Positions 31,173 through 43,494 of a DNA stretch of 64,000 nucleotides are shown piece by piece; the first letter of the stretch is position 1; each line of letters starts with the position of its first letter. Under the pieces are notes generated by a model. It had not been told where the DNA came from and did not search any database. It was given only the letters and a program-made list of their open reading frames with translations. Made by a program: the position numbers and the translations under genes. Source of the DNA: Cordylochernes scorpioides (taxonomy: Eukaryota; Arthropoda; Arachnida; Pseudoscorpiones; Chernetidae); the NCBI GenBank assembly GCA_030710605.1, contig CP092874.1, positions 76,512,487 to 76,576,486 on the forward strand. Direction: 5' to 3'.

Positions 31173-32463
31173 CACTGCGTGACATTGAAAATGGAACACC
31201 AAGAAATAGTGACCAGAAAATTATGCAAATTTCAGGGTAGACGCGCCTAACCGAGTTATGCAAATGATGTAAAATGCGCAGCTCTCGTGCGCACATGGAG
31301 TAAGATATAAGGGAAGGAACTTGCAGAAAGGACAGTATTCGTGTCGTTATTTCTTCAAGGAAAATCATTGTAGAAATTTTGTTCTTGTGTCAAAAGACAC
31401 GTTTAATAACAGAGAATGCCAGGTCATCGTAAACGGAAGCAGTTCAAGCAGACAGACGCTTTTACGAGGGGCATGGTGATCGGACTGAAAAGGGCAGGTT
31501 GGTCCATACGTCAAATCGCAGCTGATACACACCTTGGTGCGTCCACGGTACACCGACTGTGGAGAAGATGGTTGGAACAAGGAAATGTGGAAATTTATAG
31601 GAATGTCGGTGCAACCAGAGTGACGTCAGCACGTGTGGATCGGCGTATCCTTCGACAAGCAGTGGCGGCCCCACAAGCCACTTGTACCGCCATCCTGCAA
31701 CATGTGCAAGACACCCTAGATCATTCCATCTCGACCAGAACCATTTCCCGTCGATTGGTTGCTAATGGCTTGCACTCATGCCGTCCGCTAAGAAGACTGC
31801 CATTGACCCCACCGAATAGGCGCCAACGTTTGGAATGGTGCCGGGCTAGATCGACGTGGATGACGGAATGGCACAGGGTCGTGTTCTCAGATGAGTCGCG
31901 TTTCTGCTTGTCCAGTGATAGTCGCCGTGTACGCGTGTGGCGTCGACGTGGAGAAAGGTCCAATCCGGCAGCAATCGTGGAACGCCCCACCGTGCGACAA
32001 CGTGGAATCATGGTTTGGGGCGCAATCGCGTATGATTCCAGGTCACCTTTACTTCGTATTCAGGGCACTATGACGGCCCAACGATACGTTGATGATGTGC
32101 TGCGACCGGTGACACTCCCCTACCTTCAGGGGGTACCCAATGCCCTTTATCAGCAGGATAACGCCCGACCGCACACTGCTCGCATTAGCCAACAAGCTCT
32201 GCAAGATGTACATATGCTTCCCTGGCCACCGTACTCTCCTGATCTCTCACCAATCGAGCACGTCTGGGACATCATTGGACGCCGTTTGCATGCCTTGCCA
32301 CAGCCGCGTTCAGAAGACGAACTGTGGCAAATGGTTGAGAGGGAATGACTATCATTTTGAAATAAAGATCACTTATTGTTCGTCCCTGTCTCTTTCTGTC
32401 TGCCGAGTTTCATCACTTTCTGGCCACTATTTCTTGGTGTTCCATTTTCAATGTCACGCAGTG
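31173..32463 (+). mobile_element. Tc1-like DNA transposon (element 2)
   Basis: About 40-bp terminal inverted repeats (CACTGCGTGACATTGAAAAT at the tips, extending through ggaacaccaagaaatagtg) are flanked by TA target duplications (31171-31172, 32464-32465). Size 1,291 bp with one transposase frame. Absent from the corresponding part of the third contig. Confidence 0.96.
31416..32348 (+). CDS. Tc1-like transposase, C-terminally shortened
   Basis: 310 codons from ATG 31416. Two helix-turn-helix DNA-binding subdomains occupy residues about 15-115 (AGWSIRQIAADTHLGASTVH; ISTRTISRRL). The catalytic residues are FSDESRF, YQQDNARPHTA and LSPIEHVWD. There are 32 residues between the second Asp and the Glu. 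The conserved GIMVWGAI box is present. The protein stops at MVERE, about 30 residues before the usual family end (about 340), because the sequence jumps to the 3' UTR. It would cut and paste the element, but with the end lost, activity is doubtful. Confidence 0.93.
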   Translation: MPGHRKRKQFKQTDAFTRGMVIGLKRAGWSIRQIAADTHLGASTVHRLWRRWLEQGNVEIYRNVGATRVTSARVDRRILRQAVAAPQATCTAILQHVQDTLDHSISTRTISRRLVANGLHSCRPLRRLPLTPPNRRQRLEWCRARSTWMTEWHRVVFSDESRFCLSSDSRRVRVWRRRGERSNPAAIVERPTVRQRGIMVWGAIAYDSRSPLLRIQGTMTAQRYVDDVLRPVTLPYLQGVPNALYQQDNARPHTARISQQALQDVHMLPWPPYSPDLSPIEHVWDIIGRRLHALPQPRSEDELWQMVERE

Positions 32464-32637
32464 TATAATAGAAAAAATTCGTAAAGGAAAATTTTATAGA
32501 TATTTTTCACGTTCATCATTTGTAATAACGGTCTTCCCTTATTAATATTTTAAATTTAATATATATATATAATTTTTATTAGAATTATGAAAATAATTAG
32601 AAATTCTATATATGCATCTTTTTCAAATATATATATA

Positions 32638-34152
32638 CACTGGTCCGCAAAATTAAAGGAACAACTTTTTTTTTTCCATTTATCTCAAATTTTATTGAAC
32701 ATTTATCAATGAAATTTTATACACAAATTTATTATTCCATTAATGATTAGAATACCCGAAATCAAAGAATTCTAACACGTATTTTATGCAAATTATCCGG
32801 TCAAGCAATGATCTTCTTGCAGTCAGTGCATAAATATCTTGGATATTGTTGTTAATATGGGGTGTGATCGCCTTTAACTGATAGACAGGCTCTACATCGG
32901 TGACCCATACTAAGAATTAGGGAGTTTATCAGCTCCTGTGGAATCAACGCCCACTCTTGTGTTAAGGCTGTTTCTAGCTCATGAGTGTTTCTAGGAAGGA
33001 ATTGGAGGGATGAGATCCGCCGTCCTAGGTTGTCCCATACATGCTCAATGGGATTTAGGTCTGGGGATCGAGCTCGCCAATTCATCCGAGCAATTGCATG
33101 GTTTTGGAGAAAAGTGTCGACCACACCAGCCCTATGTGGACGGGCATTATCATCCATTAGAAGGAAGTTTTCTCCCATTTCCAATGCTTGAGGCATCACA
33201 TATGCTGCAAAGATCTCGTCCCGATACCTCTGTACACTCAGGGTTCCTTGCCGAAAAATATGGAGTGCTGTGCGACCTCCCAAGAAGATTCCAGCCCAGA
33301 TCATAAAACCTTGGCTTCTGTAGGGATCCCTTTCAACCATATTCCGGGGATTATTTCTGGTTCCTACCTCTCTCCAGACAAAGACACAACGAGAATCGCT
33401 GTTTAGAGAGAATCTGGACTCATCAGTGAACATTACACGCCTCCATTCATATGGATTCCAGGCGACATGTTGTCTGCACCAAAGTTTCCTTGCTTTCTTT
33501 TGAGGTGGTGTCAATGGCACACAAATTATGAGTCGTCGAGCATAGAGGCCCTTCTTGTGAAGCCTTCTGCGTATTGTATCCGTTGATACTAAGACTCCTG
33601 TAGCTGCATTGAGGTCACTTCGTAGTTGCGATGCTGTCATTCTTCTATTGCGACGCACAAGGAGACTAAAATAACGGTCTTGATTTAACGTTGTGACCCT
33701 TGGCCGTCCTTGTCCGGGTGTTCTGGCAACATTAGCTGTCGTTTGAAATTTTTTCCAAAGCCATGAGACAATGTTTCTTGTCACTCCAAGCCATCTTGCT
33801 ACTTCTGCCTGTGATTGGCCTGCTTCCATCCTTACAGTAGCTTGCCATTTTATTTCTTGTGATAAATGTTGCCTATAAGCCATGAAAACTTTAAAAAACA
33901 AAAATGTTCAATAAAAATCTAGTGGAGCGTAAAATTAGGACGCTTTGAGAAAGACTCAGGCACGTGCTGGAGGCGGAGTCAACGTAGACAGTGGTATTTT
34001 GCATATTGGGAACAACTTTATTTGTTTTTCTGTTTTACATACTCTCTTAATTCATGGAAGCTTTTGAATATACCAAAACTTGATATATATCCCTTGATAT
34101 AACTTTTATTTTTCTTAAACATGTTTTGTTCCTTTAATTTTGCGAACCAGTG
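32638..34152 (-). mobile_element. Tc1-like DNA transposon (element 3), apparently complete
   Basis: The tips CACTGGTCCGCAAAATTAAA and the inverse of TTTAATTTTGCGAACCAGTG are flanked by TA (32636-32637, 34153-34154). It is 1,515 bp and encodes one uninterrupted transposase. A second copy at the same position in the third contig (49079-50555) is decayed. Confidence 0.96.
32852..33883 (-). CDS. Tc1-like transposase, intact
   Basis: The start MAYRQHLSQEIKW at 33883 fits the family better than the in-frame upstream ATG at 33901, giving 343 residues, normal length. Domains: first HTH about residues 10-55 (SQAEVARWLGVTRNIVSWLW), second HTH about 80-125 (MTASQLRSDL, STDTIRRRL), then the DDE domain with FTDESRF, LLMDDNARPH and LNPIEHVWD, a DD34E spacing. 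No stop or frameshift. It is the only full-length transposase frame in the window. It would excise and reinsert the element at TA sites. The C-terminus ends CLSVKGDHTPY. Confidence 0.95.
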   Translation of the reverse strand: MAYRQHLSQEIKWQATVRMEAGQSQAEVARWLGVTRNIVSWLWKKFQTTANVARTPGQGRPRVTTLNQDRYFSLLVRRNRRMTASQLRSDLNAATGVLVSTDTIRRRLHKKGLYARRLIICVPLTPPQKKARKLWCRQHVAWNPYEWRRVMFTDESRFSLNSDSRCVFVWREVGTRNNPRNMVERDPYRSQGFMIWAGIFLGGRTALHIFRQGTLSVQRYRDEIFAAYVMPQALEMGENFLLMDDNARPHRAGVVDTFLQNHAIARMNWRARSPDLNPIEHVWDNLGRRISSLQFLPRNTHELETALTQEWALIPQELINSLILSMGHRCRACLSVKGDHTPY

Positions 34153-34153
34153 T

Positions 34154-34272
34154 ATTTTAAATGGCTAGCTTTCAAGCTGCGCGTGTTTGCATTTGTAAAT
34201 ATTTCTTGTAAGATATAGTCGATATTTTTAAGTCCGTTGAAAAGCGATTATCGCTTGAAAGTTAGCTATTTA
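34154..34272. repeat. Short inverted repeat next to Tc1 element 3
   Basis: 'ttttaaatggctagctttc' at 34156-34174 mirrors 'gaaagttagctatttaaaa' at about 34255-34274. Also present in the third contig, where a LINE fragment is inserted within it. Confidence 0.7.
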
Positions 34273-34794
34273 AAATAAAAAGAAGCTATTTGTGAGGAAA
34301 TATTTTGTTATTTTAATACAATTTTTTGTTTGTAAGTAAAAGAAACACACAACAAAAAGATAGGAATATAAACGTTTTATTTAAAAGTTGTTATAAATTA
34401 ATATCTTGCAACAATTTTTCACATTTTGATGAAGTAAATTTTCGTTTGGTTTATATTTTTCTGAAAATCTGTAACATATAGAATAAACATATCAGCCCTT
34501 TCCTTTTATGTTTTGTGATTTTTATTCATTTAAATATACCTAAAGAAGGCAAACATAGACAGAAAGTATGAATACATTTTTTTCATTTTTAAGTTAAAAT
34601 TTATTTTGCTATGATTCTGCGCTCCATTGAAGAAAATATCGAGAAGAACGAAAATTGATTTTATGATCGCAATTAGAAATTTTAAAATTATAATAAACAT
34701 TCTTATTGATATTGAATAAAAATAGGATTATCAACAATCATTACATGATCAAAATAACCGAGAAAAAACGTAGTCAGGAAAAAAAAATGCTGAC

Positions 34795-34894
34795 NNNNNN
34801 NNNNNNNNNNNNNNNNNNNNNNNNNNNNNNNNNNNNNNNNNNNNNNNNNNNNNNNNNNNNNNNNNNNNNNNNNNNNNNNNNNNNNNNNNNNNNN
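34795..34894. other. Assembly gap 1 (100 N)
   Basis: Exactly 100 N, the usual placeholder for a gap of unknown size. Confidence 0.99.
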
Positions 34895-35219
34895 ATCGTC
34901 TGTAGAGATATTATTTTATAATAAATACCTTAGGAAACATATTGACAGAAATAAGTTTTATAAATTTCAATGAACAATTCATCAAATGACTTTTTAAAAT
35001 ATACACAATTGGTAAATATTGGTATTTTTGGTTATTTATTTCTGATCGCGTGTGTGTATCTTTGAAATAAAAAATCCACTACCTTGAATTTCTGTTTCCG
35101 TAACTTACATCGCTATTGATTTTCGCTAATTGAAGAAGCCACGCATGCGTGGAATGGTTCTCCTTGTTGGAAGAAATTCGATAACGCAAATACCGAGGAT
35201 GGAACTTCACATTTATATA

Positions 35220-35399
35220 CAGTTAAACCAGTCTATAGCGCCCTCTTTAAATAGCGCCTCCCTCTAAAAAGATACCGATTTTAAATACGTAGTACGATGC
35301 GATATTTACATTAAAAGTGACCTGTCTATAGCATCCCCTCTCTATAGCACCCTATTTTGGTGAGTCCCAAGGAGAGGGTGCTATAGACAGGTTCAACTG
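35220..35399. mobile_element. TA-type MITE, copy 3
   Basis: CAGTTAAACCAGTCTATAGC to CTATAGACAGGTTCAACTG, with TA on both sides. Allelic partner of 29045-29221. Confidence 0.85.
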
Positions 35400-35582
35400 T
35401 AGATGGACATTCTATTTGGCAACGTGAACGTGGTTTAGAGGATTCGGTTTATAGGATTCATCCTGACACTTTTATATCCATAACGGATATTTGATTATGA
35501 AAATTCGAAACTATTATAGACGCGTATGAATCTTTTACAAATTAAACAATTTCTACTGCAATTAATAAAATTAATGTGAGGG

Positions 35583-35636
35583 TCTGCTCATCAGTGGTGA
35601 ACCCCCCCCCCCCCTCCCCAGCGGTTTCGCCAGTTT
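35583..35636 (-). ncRNA. Motif E, degenerate copy
   Basis: The minus strand has CTGGC-GAAAC...CTGATGAG-CAGACCCTC. One C of the GCC strand is lost, and the central G run is expanded to more than ten bases. Confidence 0.4.
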
Positions 35637-35716
35637 AATTATAAGAAACATAAACGAGTATTTAAAATAGTACAAATGTGATATTGTACTGGGATAAGGT
35701 GCATACATTTTTTTTT

Positions 35717-36137
35717 AAAGGCATCTCCTTATCGTGCAACTGAAAGTTGCTACTAATGGCTTGCGCCATCTATTGGAATAAATATCAACTATTCTCGTTG
35801 ATTTTTAATTATTCCATTATTGGCCAAATACCCATTCTTTATTAATCAAGAAAAGCTAACCACGGACGCGTTTCGGGCTGTTGGCCCTCGTCAGCGTGGT
35901 GCAAGCTGTACCTCAACGAACAAAAAACTGGTAATTCAGGCATCCTGAAAAATCATGAAACGGGTAGTTAAGGTCGGAATTGCGTGAGTCCGTGGTTAAG
36001 CTTTTCTTGGTTAATCAAGAATGGGTATTTGGCCAATAATGGAATAATTAAAAATTAACGAGAATAGTTGATATTTATTCCGATAGATGGCGCAAGTCAT
36101 TAGCAACTTTCAGTTGCACGATAAGGAGATGCCTTTT
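35717..36137. mobile_element. Fold-back element, family A, complete copy
   Basis: Two arms of about 145 bp (AAAGGCATCTCCTTATCGTG at the tip, then CGCCATCTAT and CTAACCACGGA) face each other around a unique centre of about 130 bp. A complete hammerhead motif spans the junction of centre and one arm, on the minus strand. No ORF. The terminus type and ribozyme recall the pseudo-LTRs of Penelope-like elements more than a DNA transposon (inference). Confidence 0.85.
35854..35907 (-). ncRNA. Hammerhead ribozyme, family A
   Basis: Read on the minus strand: AGCU, GCA bulge, CCACG, CUGACGA (35894-35888), stem II GGGC-CAACA-GCCC, GAAA (35874-35871), a very short stem III in CGCGU, the C17 position at 35865, then CGUGG which pairs perfectly with CCACG, and AGCU which pairs with the upstream AGCU. 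All invariant core residues (CUGANGA, GAAA, UH) are present. Predicted cleavage lies between 35865 and 35864. Short stem III is typical of animal type I hammerheads, which often act as dimers. Self-cleavage is not tested. Confidence 0.82.
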
Positions 36138-38286
36138 TTATATATAATAAACGATTATGTTTTGTAAATATGTAAATAAGTTTTTCATTTTTTTTATTCT
36201 TACCCCTTAAGTCAGACAGTATTTTATCAATTTCTGTTTATCCTTAAGCTCAATTAAATCAATCTCTGATCAAACTATTTTTATACTTTCAAGATTTTTG
36301 TCACGACTGCATTACCAATACCATTTAGTATTAAAAAGAACCAGCAAATAAATTTCTAGCATATCAAATTTAATCATAATAATATTCATGTATACAAAAG
36401 TGAAACCTTATCTCAACAATTCCAAAATCAAGCAGAAAATATTTTTTTTATTTTTTTACAACATATATATATATACATTTCGGAAAAAGAGAAGGAAAAA
36501 AATCAAAAGAAGATTCAATCCCAGAATCCCTCCACAGGGAATTTTCCAGAATATGAGGCAGACGATCGATCTCGGGTCAATTTAAGAGAAATTACCTCGG
36601 GGGGAGTAAAGTACATCTTGGGGGTCGATGGAGATGGTCACGTGACCGCTAGAATTGATCTTCGTCTGCTTTTATAAACCGCCATTTGCGTCCTTTCCCC
36701 TTTCAGTAACCTAACGTTTCTCATTTTGATGATACATTTATATAGAATTGTAGAACGAAGTTTGAAAACTATACCGCAAATGCTCCTTTTGAATGAAAAA
36801 TCATAAGCCGCATTATATTGTATTATAAATTAATTTATATAGAATATTCGTTAAAGTTTTTAAATATATATATTCTCCACCTCAATTTATGATATTCAAA
36901 ATATGAATATTTATATATTTTCTTTATACAAAATAATAACTGGATGTTTAAAATGGAGTTTTTTTTTTATATAAAAAACGCTTGAAAGATGTTATTATTT
37001 GTAATATAGCTTATATATACGTGTTTTTAAGAACACGCTTTGAAAAAAATATCATTCTTTCCGTTATTTTATATTCAATAATGTATAAACAGTTCAAGTA
37101 GTATGAAAACTGATGTACTGAAAACTGATTTATTTATAATTTTATTATGTCATGTGTAGAGAATATTTTAAAAGAAAAAACTTCCAAACAATAAACAGAA
37201 GAGTTCGTCTGCGACAGGCTTCTAGCAGAAGATCGATTGGAGGAGGCCAAGGTCAACGCCATGTGGCGACCTCTTCCGTTCCAAAGTTGCCAATTTAAAC
37301 TTTGAGTTTTTATCATTTAAACCGCTAGGACTCTATATAGAACTTTTTAAAAGTTTTCTGAAATATTATAGCTTATTTCGCCTTATTTTAAAGATCAATA
37401 TTTGATAATTATTTATTATAATATTAATTTTTCTTTCACCCATTTAAAAACTTCTATATATTAAGAATTTTTAAAAGATAAATATATATATATATATCAA
37501 TAAGCATATTTTGGATCGAAAATAAACATCTTCCAAAATCACTTTATTAGGTACCGCTCAAAAAGAGCAACCTAGTTTATGATATTTGCAACAATGAATA
37601 ATATGTGACGGTTATTCACATAATAAACAAAATGTTAACGCGGGATTCGATACCGGTTCATGACTGTCGGGAATCTAGGGTTTTGCCCCTTCGAAAGCCG
37701 GCTCTTTTTCGAAAATAAAATAAAACATTTTATTTATTACAAAAATCCAATATTTCGCTAGGCTAATATCATATAAAAAAAATAATCAAAAATATAAATA
37801 TTTAATAGAAGGTTTTAGATTGGAATCTAAACGAAGAGAGAACAATTTTGCATTATTTTATAAATAATAAATGAATATAATTGCATATTTAGTGAAAATT
37901 GCAGATGAGGAAATGCTTAGATCGCCGAAAAACGGTTGAATTAGAGTAGTTATTAATTAATTTGTATAAAAATATGGAAAGTTATACTATAATTCTAAAT
38001 TTAACTTCCATTTGTTCTCTCTCCTTAATTTTTTTACTTTTATAAATATCAAAATAAAAATACCAATACCAGTATTCCTCTTTCTGTAACCCCTATCAAT
38101 AGCATATCAATATATAAAATGTCATATCGATATTTATGTTTAAAATTTTAAACATATACTTCAAATAACACTATAAATATGGTCATGAATGCTGTCATAA
38201 TGTCCCGACGTAAATGGTCATTTTTAGAGCCGACTCTTGTATTGGACCGACGTAATACAAGTAATACTTGTAAATCCTATGTAGAG
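36138..38286. other. Spacer, no recognisable gene (copy B)
   Basis: Mirror of 26281-28433 with small differences. Same small conserved frames and the same tRNA-like relic near 37640-37700. Confidence 0.5.
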
Positions 38287-40190
38287 TCAATTCTGGTCAA
38301 ATATAGGGCAGAGCATTGCCAGGACCCATTGTATGAGACTTATATAGGACTGATTCTTGCCATAACCCAACGTAGTTGATCCTATGTAGGGAAGATTCTT
38401 GCCATTGTCCAACGTAGAAGGTCCTATGTAGTGTAGATTCTTGCCATAACATAACGTAGAAGGTCCTATGTAGGGCAGATATTTGCCATAACCCAACGTA
38501 GAAGGTCCTATGTAGTGTAGATTCTTGCCATAACATAACGTAGTTGATCCTATGTAGGGAAGATTCTTGCCATTGTCCAACGTAAAAGGTCCTATGTAGT
38601 GTAGATTCTTGCCATAACATAACGTAGAAGGTCCTATGTAGGGCAAATTCTTGCCATAACCCAACGTAGTTGATCCTATGTAGGGCATATTCTTGCCATA
38701 ACATAACGTAGACGGTCCTATGTAGTATAGATTCTTGCCATAACATAATGTAGAAGGTCCTATGTAGTGTATATTCTTGCCATAACCCTGCGTAGTTGAT
38801 CCTATGTAGGGAAGATTCTTGCCATTGTCCAACGTAGAAGGTCCTATGTAGTGTAGATTCTTGCCATAACATAACGTAGAAGGTCCTATGTAGGGCAAAT
38901 TCTTGCCATTACTTAACGTAGAAGGTCCTATGTAGGGCATATTCTTGCCATAACATAACGTAGACGGTCCTATGTAGTATAGATTCCTGCCATAACCCAA
39001 CGTAGTAGATGCTATGTAGGGAAGATTCCTGCCATAACCCAACGTAGAAGGTTCTATGTAGAGCAGATTCTTGCCATATCCCAATGTATAAGGTCTTAAA
39101 TAGGGCATATTCCTGCCATAACCCAACGTAGTAGATCCTATGCAGGGCAGATTCCTGCCATAACCCAACGTAGTAGATGCTATGTAGGGCAGATTCCTGC
39201 CATAACCCAACGTAGAAGGTTCTATGTAGAGCAGATTCTTGCCATATCCCAATGTATAAGGTCTTAAATAGGGCATATTCCTGCCATAACCCAACGTAGT
39301 AGATGCTATGTAGGGCAGATTCCTGCCATAACCCAACGTAGTAGATCCTATGCAGGGGCAGATTCCTGCCATAACCCAACGTAGTAGATGCTATGTAGGG
39401 CAGATTCCTGCCATAACCCAACGTAGAAGGTTCTATGTAGAGCAGATTCTTGCCATATCCCAATGTATAAGGTCTTAAATAGGGCATATTCCTGCCATAA
39501 CCCAACGTAGTAGATGCTATGTAGGGCAGATTCCTGCCATAACCCAACGTAGTAGATCCTATGCAGGGCAGATTCCTTCCATAACCCAACGTAGTAGATG
39601 CTATGTAGGGCAGATTCCTGCCATAACCCAACGTAGTAGATCCTATGCAGGGCAGATTCCTTCCATAACCCAACGTAGTAGATGCTATGTAGGGCAGATT
39701 CCTGCCATAACCCAACGTAGAAGGTTCTATGTAGAGCAGATTCTTGCCATATCCCAATGTATAAGGTCTTAAATAGGGCATATTCCTGCCATAACCCAAC
39801 GTAGTAGATGCTATGTAGGGCAGATTCCTGCCATAACCCAACGTAGAAGGTCCTATGTAGAGCAGATTCTTGCCATATCCCAATGTATAAGGTCTTAAAT
39901 AGGGCATATTCCTGCCATAACCCAACGTAGTAGATGCTATGCAGGGCAGATTCCTGCCATAACCCAACGTAGAAGGTTCTATGTAGAGCATATTCTTGCC
40001 ATATCCCAATGTATAAGGGTCTTAAATAGGGCAGATTCCTGCAATAACCCAACGTAGTAGATCCTATGCAGGGCAGATTCCTGCCATAATCCAACGTAGA
40101 AGGTTCTATGTAGAGCATATTCTTTCCATATCCCAATGTATAAGGTCTTAAATAGGGCATATTCCTGCCATAACCCAACCTAGAATATCC
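38287..40190 (-). repeat. 42-bp minisatellite core (copy B)
   Basis: Reverse complement of the 24011-26280 array, about 45 units, with a different arrangement of variants and a different length. Minus-strand frames of 361 and 366 codons are periodicity artefacts. Confidence 0.95.
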
Positions 40191-41270
40191 TAACGTAGAG
40201 CAGTCTTGCGACGTAGAAAGTGCTATTTAGAAAATATTCTCGTTTTGATTTGACGCAGTAGGTCCTGTGTAGAGAAATTACCCGATGTGAATCAATGTAA
40301 AATGTCCTAATGTAGACAAATTATCGTCCTGACTCGAATTAAGAGGTTCATTGCGAAGCCTTTTCTCCCCGCAGAAGGTCCATTTTACATTAGATTTTCG
40401 CCTTATTTCAATGTGGATGATCCTACGTAAAGAAAATTCTATACCTGACACTTATAGAATATTCTATAAATAGAATTATCGCATTTCCCGAGGAAAATAT
40501 CTTATGTAGAGCATATTATCGCCGTTACTCGACAAATAAATTTCTGTGAGTCGCAGATTCTTGTCGTGACTCGACCTAAGAGGTACTAAGTAGAGCAGAT
40601 TATCGCTGTGATTTGCCATAGAAAGCTGTCGTCGCAGATTCTCACCATGTATCACGTATATGTCCTATAGGAAGAATTTTCTTAAGTGACTCGACGTAGA
40701 AAGTAGTATTTAGAGCAGCTATTCGACATGATTCAACGTAATAGGTCCTATGTAGAGCAGATTTTCGCCGTGTCTAGACGTAGAAGGTCTCATATAGAGA
40801 AGATATTTGACTGAATCGACGAAGAATATCCTATCTAAAGCGTATTCTACAGGTTTCTTGACATAGAAGGTCTATTGTAGATTGAAGTTTCGCTGTGATT
40901 CAAAGTAGATGGTCATATGTGAAGTATATTCTCTACCAGAGACTTCTAGAAGCTCTTATAAATAGATAATTCTCGCATTTCCCGATGTAGATAGTCTGAT
41001 TCGATATAAAAGGTCCTATGAAGAGCAAATTCTCTCGAGATTCGTCGTAGCTGGTTCTATGTAAAGCAAAATTTCCTGTTATCTGTAAAGGTTCCTGGTA
41101 GAAGCAAATTTCGCCGTGACTCAACGCAGAGGACCCTATGTATCACAGATTTTCACCGTGTATTGACGCATTTGTTTCTTTTAGAAATTTTTCTTCCGTG
41201 ACTCGACATCGGACAGTCATTTTAGGTCAGATTTTCCACGTGATTCATCGTAGATGGTACTATTTAAAGT
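40191..41270 (-). repeat. 42-bp minisatellite degenerate flank, no Pao insertion (copy B)
   Basis: Matches 18590-19204 joined directly to 23551-24010. The Pao target reads continuously here (around 40666-40672). Confidence 0.85.
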
Positions 41271-41690
41271 AACTAATTAAAAGATCCAATATGTTGGCAT
41301 CGCCCAGCATTTTAATTCCATACCTTCAGCGTTGAAAAAAATTATAAATATCTTGTACAAAAACATTTAATATTGTTACTTAAATACTTCTTTTGAAAAT
41401 TATTTGTTGGTTGAAAGTTTATTCGGAGAAAAGGAAGTTAAAATAAATCAAATATTTCTAATATTAAAAAAGGCCAACTTTTTGGGCCAGTTTGTCAGAT
41501 TATTCAAATGATAGGAAGTTATTGCTTAAGATATTTTTCATGCTATCTTAACGAAGGTGCTTTTTTTTCAAATAAATTCTTAGAAATAAGGATTAAGAGT
41601 GCTAATATATTTGGAAAATATTATTTTGTAATATCTTTCGATATATCTTTCCATAAATAAATATCAAAAGCTAATTTATGATATTGAACC

Positions 41691-43494
41691 TTAAGTTATA
41701 GATTTTGGTGGAAATTTTCAATTTCAACTTTATTTTAATTGTTGTTGTTGTTTTTATTTCCTATATCTTTGTGTAAATATCACACGAATTCCGTGAGTTC
41801 ATGCTCCTCGAGCCTGATCTCATGGGATGGGGGTGTAAGGGTGCAACTTTCGTTGATCATGGCACCATTCTAATTGTTACTTACCTATTCACTTTAATTT
41901 TCAAAACTTTCAAAATATTATTAGAGATGTGGCTGAAATATGAGAAAATACTTGTTTTAATACAGAGAACAAAAATAAACTGAAGAATTTAGTATAAAGT
42001 AAACACCTCATTAATACCAAACATTACCCTGTTTATAGAGAATGCCATATAATTGTAGTTTGAATTATGGTTAATTCAAGCTGTAGACTAGAGGGTTGAT
42101 GGGTCTACATCTTGTATTATCCTACTCATTACATTCGTTTTCTTAATCCTATATTAAATTGTTTTTATTGATTTCTGTATCGTGTATAATTTAGTTCTAC
42201 AAGACCCCGGAATAGAGTCTTAAATAATTTTTACCACATTATAAATAAAAAAAAGTTTCTGCTGTTATGAGATTAATTGCTTGTAGAGGAATTATTGGTC
42301 ATTTGCTTAATCCTGGAATCCATGAGCATGTGACACTGCATCCGTGGCAATAATACTAAAAATAGTTCAGATCATTATTGCTTTAATTTTTATTATTAAT
42401 ATAAACATAATTAGAGAAAAGTTCTGCCTGACTTAAGGCGTAAGAATAAAAAAAAAGAAAAACTTATTTACATAATGTACAAAAGTTTGAGCCTGCCATC
42501 GGGAAACAGCAACGATGAGGTTTTATAGGGGAAGCGTGACCTATGGCGGTCGATTTAGCAGAGTATTTGAATCTATGAAATATAATTTTAAATAAAATAA
42601 TATTTTAATATAACATATATATATACATACCTATAGATAAATAGCGCGATCCTATGAAATGTCGTAATGAAGATAAAAGTTAATTTTAAATATAAATCAT
42701 ATATGTAATATACCTTATAATAATATTATAAAATACTCTGTTTAATTAATTTATTTTTGATTGTTTGGATTTGGCAGCACTGTAATGATTGTTGTTGTTA
42801 TGAATATATTAAAAAGTGTATGTTTAACATTAAAAAGAGATATAATTAAAATTTGTTTCTTAATTTGGTAAAGCATATTTATTTATTTAATCGAAGAGAG
42901 AGAGAGAGAGAGGGGAACATCACAATATAAACATTATTATCTGCCTTAAAAAGTCATTTTTCACGCAACACCTAAACAACTAACCAAACTGAATTTCACC
43001 TATATATATATAGACAGATAAAAATTTTTAAAAAACATATTCTATATATATATTCTAAATATATATTGTGATTCCCAACCAGCCAGTCCTGAACATCTAT
43101 TGAATTGTATCAAATTCTCCAAAAAAAAAGACCTCTGGGAAAACCTCAGGACTATAATAGAATAGCTGAGACAATGTAACCTAATGGAGATCGTTTAAAC
43201 GACTTGAGGAGTAAGCAACAACAACAACAAATATAAATGATAATTAATTAATTAAAAAATTACTTCATTTCATAGATTCGTCAGGTTGATAAGACCAATA
43301 GCTAGTAAGAATTCTCATTGCGAATATTCCTCTTTAACGACCGCATTCCTCATTAACGACCACTTTAGGTTAGTAATCACTTTGACGAGGTATCAAAAGT
43401 CTCAAGGCCTCGACATTCAGCAACCAATCAATTTGTGTACTGAGAATTTACTTATAAAAATGAAATAAATCAAATATAAAAATGATATGGCATT
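41691..43494. other. Spacer present only in copy B
   Basis: AT-rich, no gene. Contains a (GA)n run at about 42892-42913 and a 60-bp stretch at 42424 resembling the flank of the family A fold-back element at 28354. Copy A lacks it because of the deletion at 18180. Confidence 0.5.

Larger units (their letters stand above)
34895..41690 (-). repeat. Right arm of large inverted duplication
   Basis: Reverse complement of 18190-29544 without the Pao element. Its outermost base, next to the gap, corresponds to 29544 exactly. Confidence 0.92.

Noticed and set aside
18190..41690. A genuine giant palindrome with a biological centre at 34.8 kb
   Set aside because: The centre is an N-gap, and the sequence on each side of both gaps fits exactly if the middle contig is flipped, so a scaffolding artefact is far more likely.
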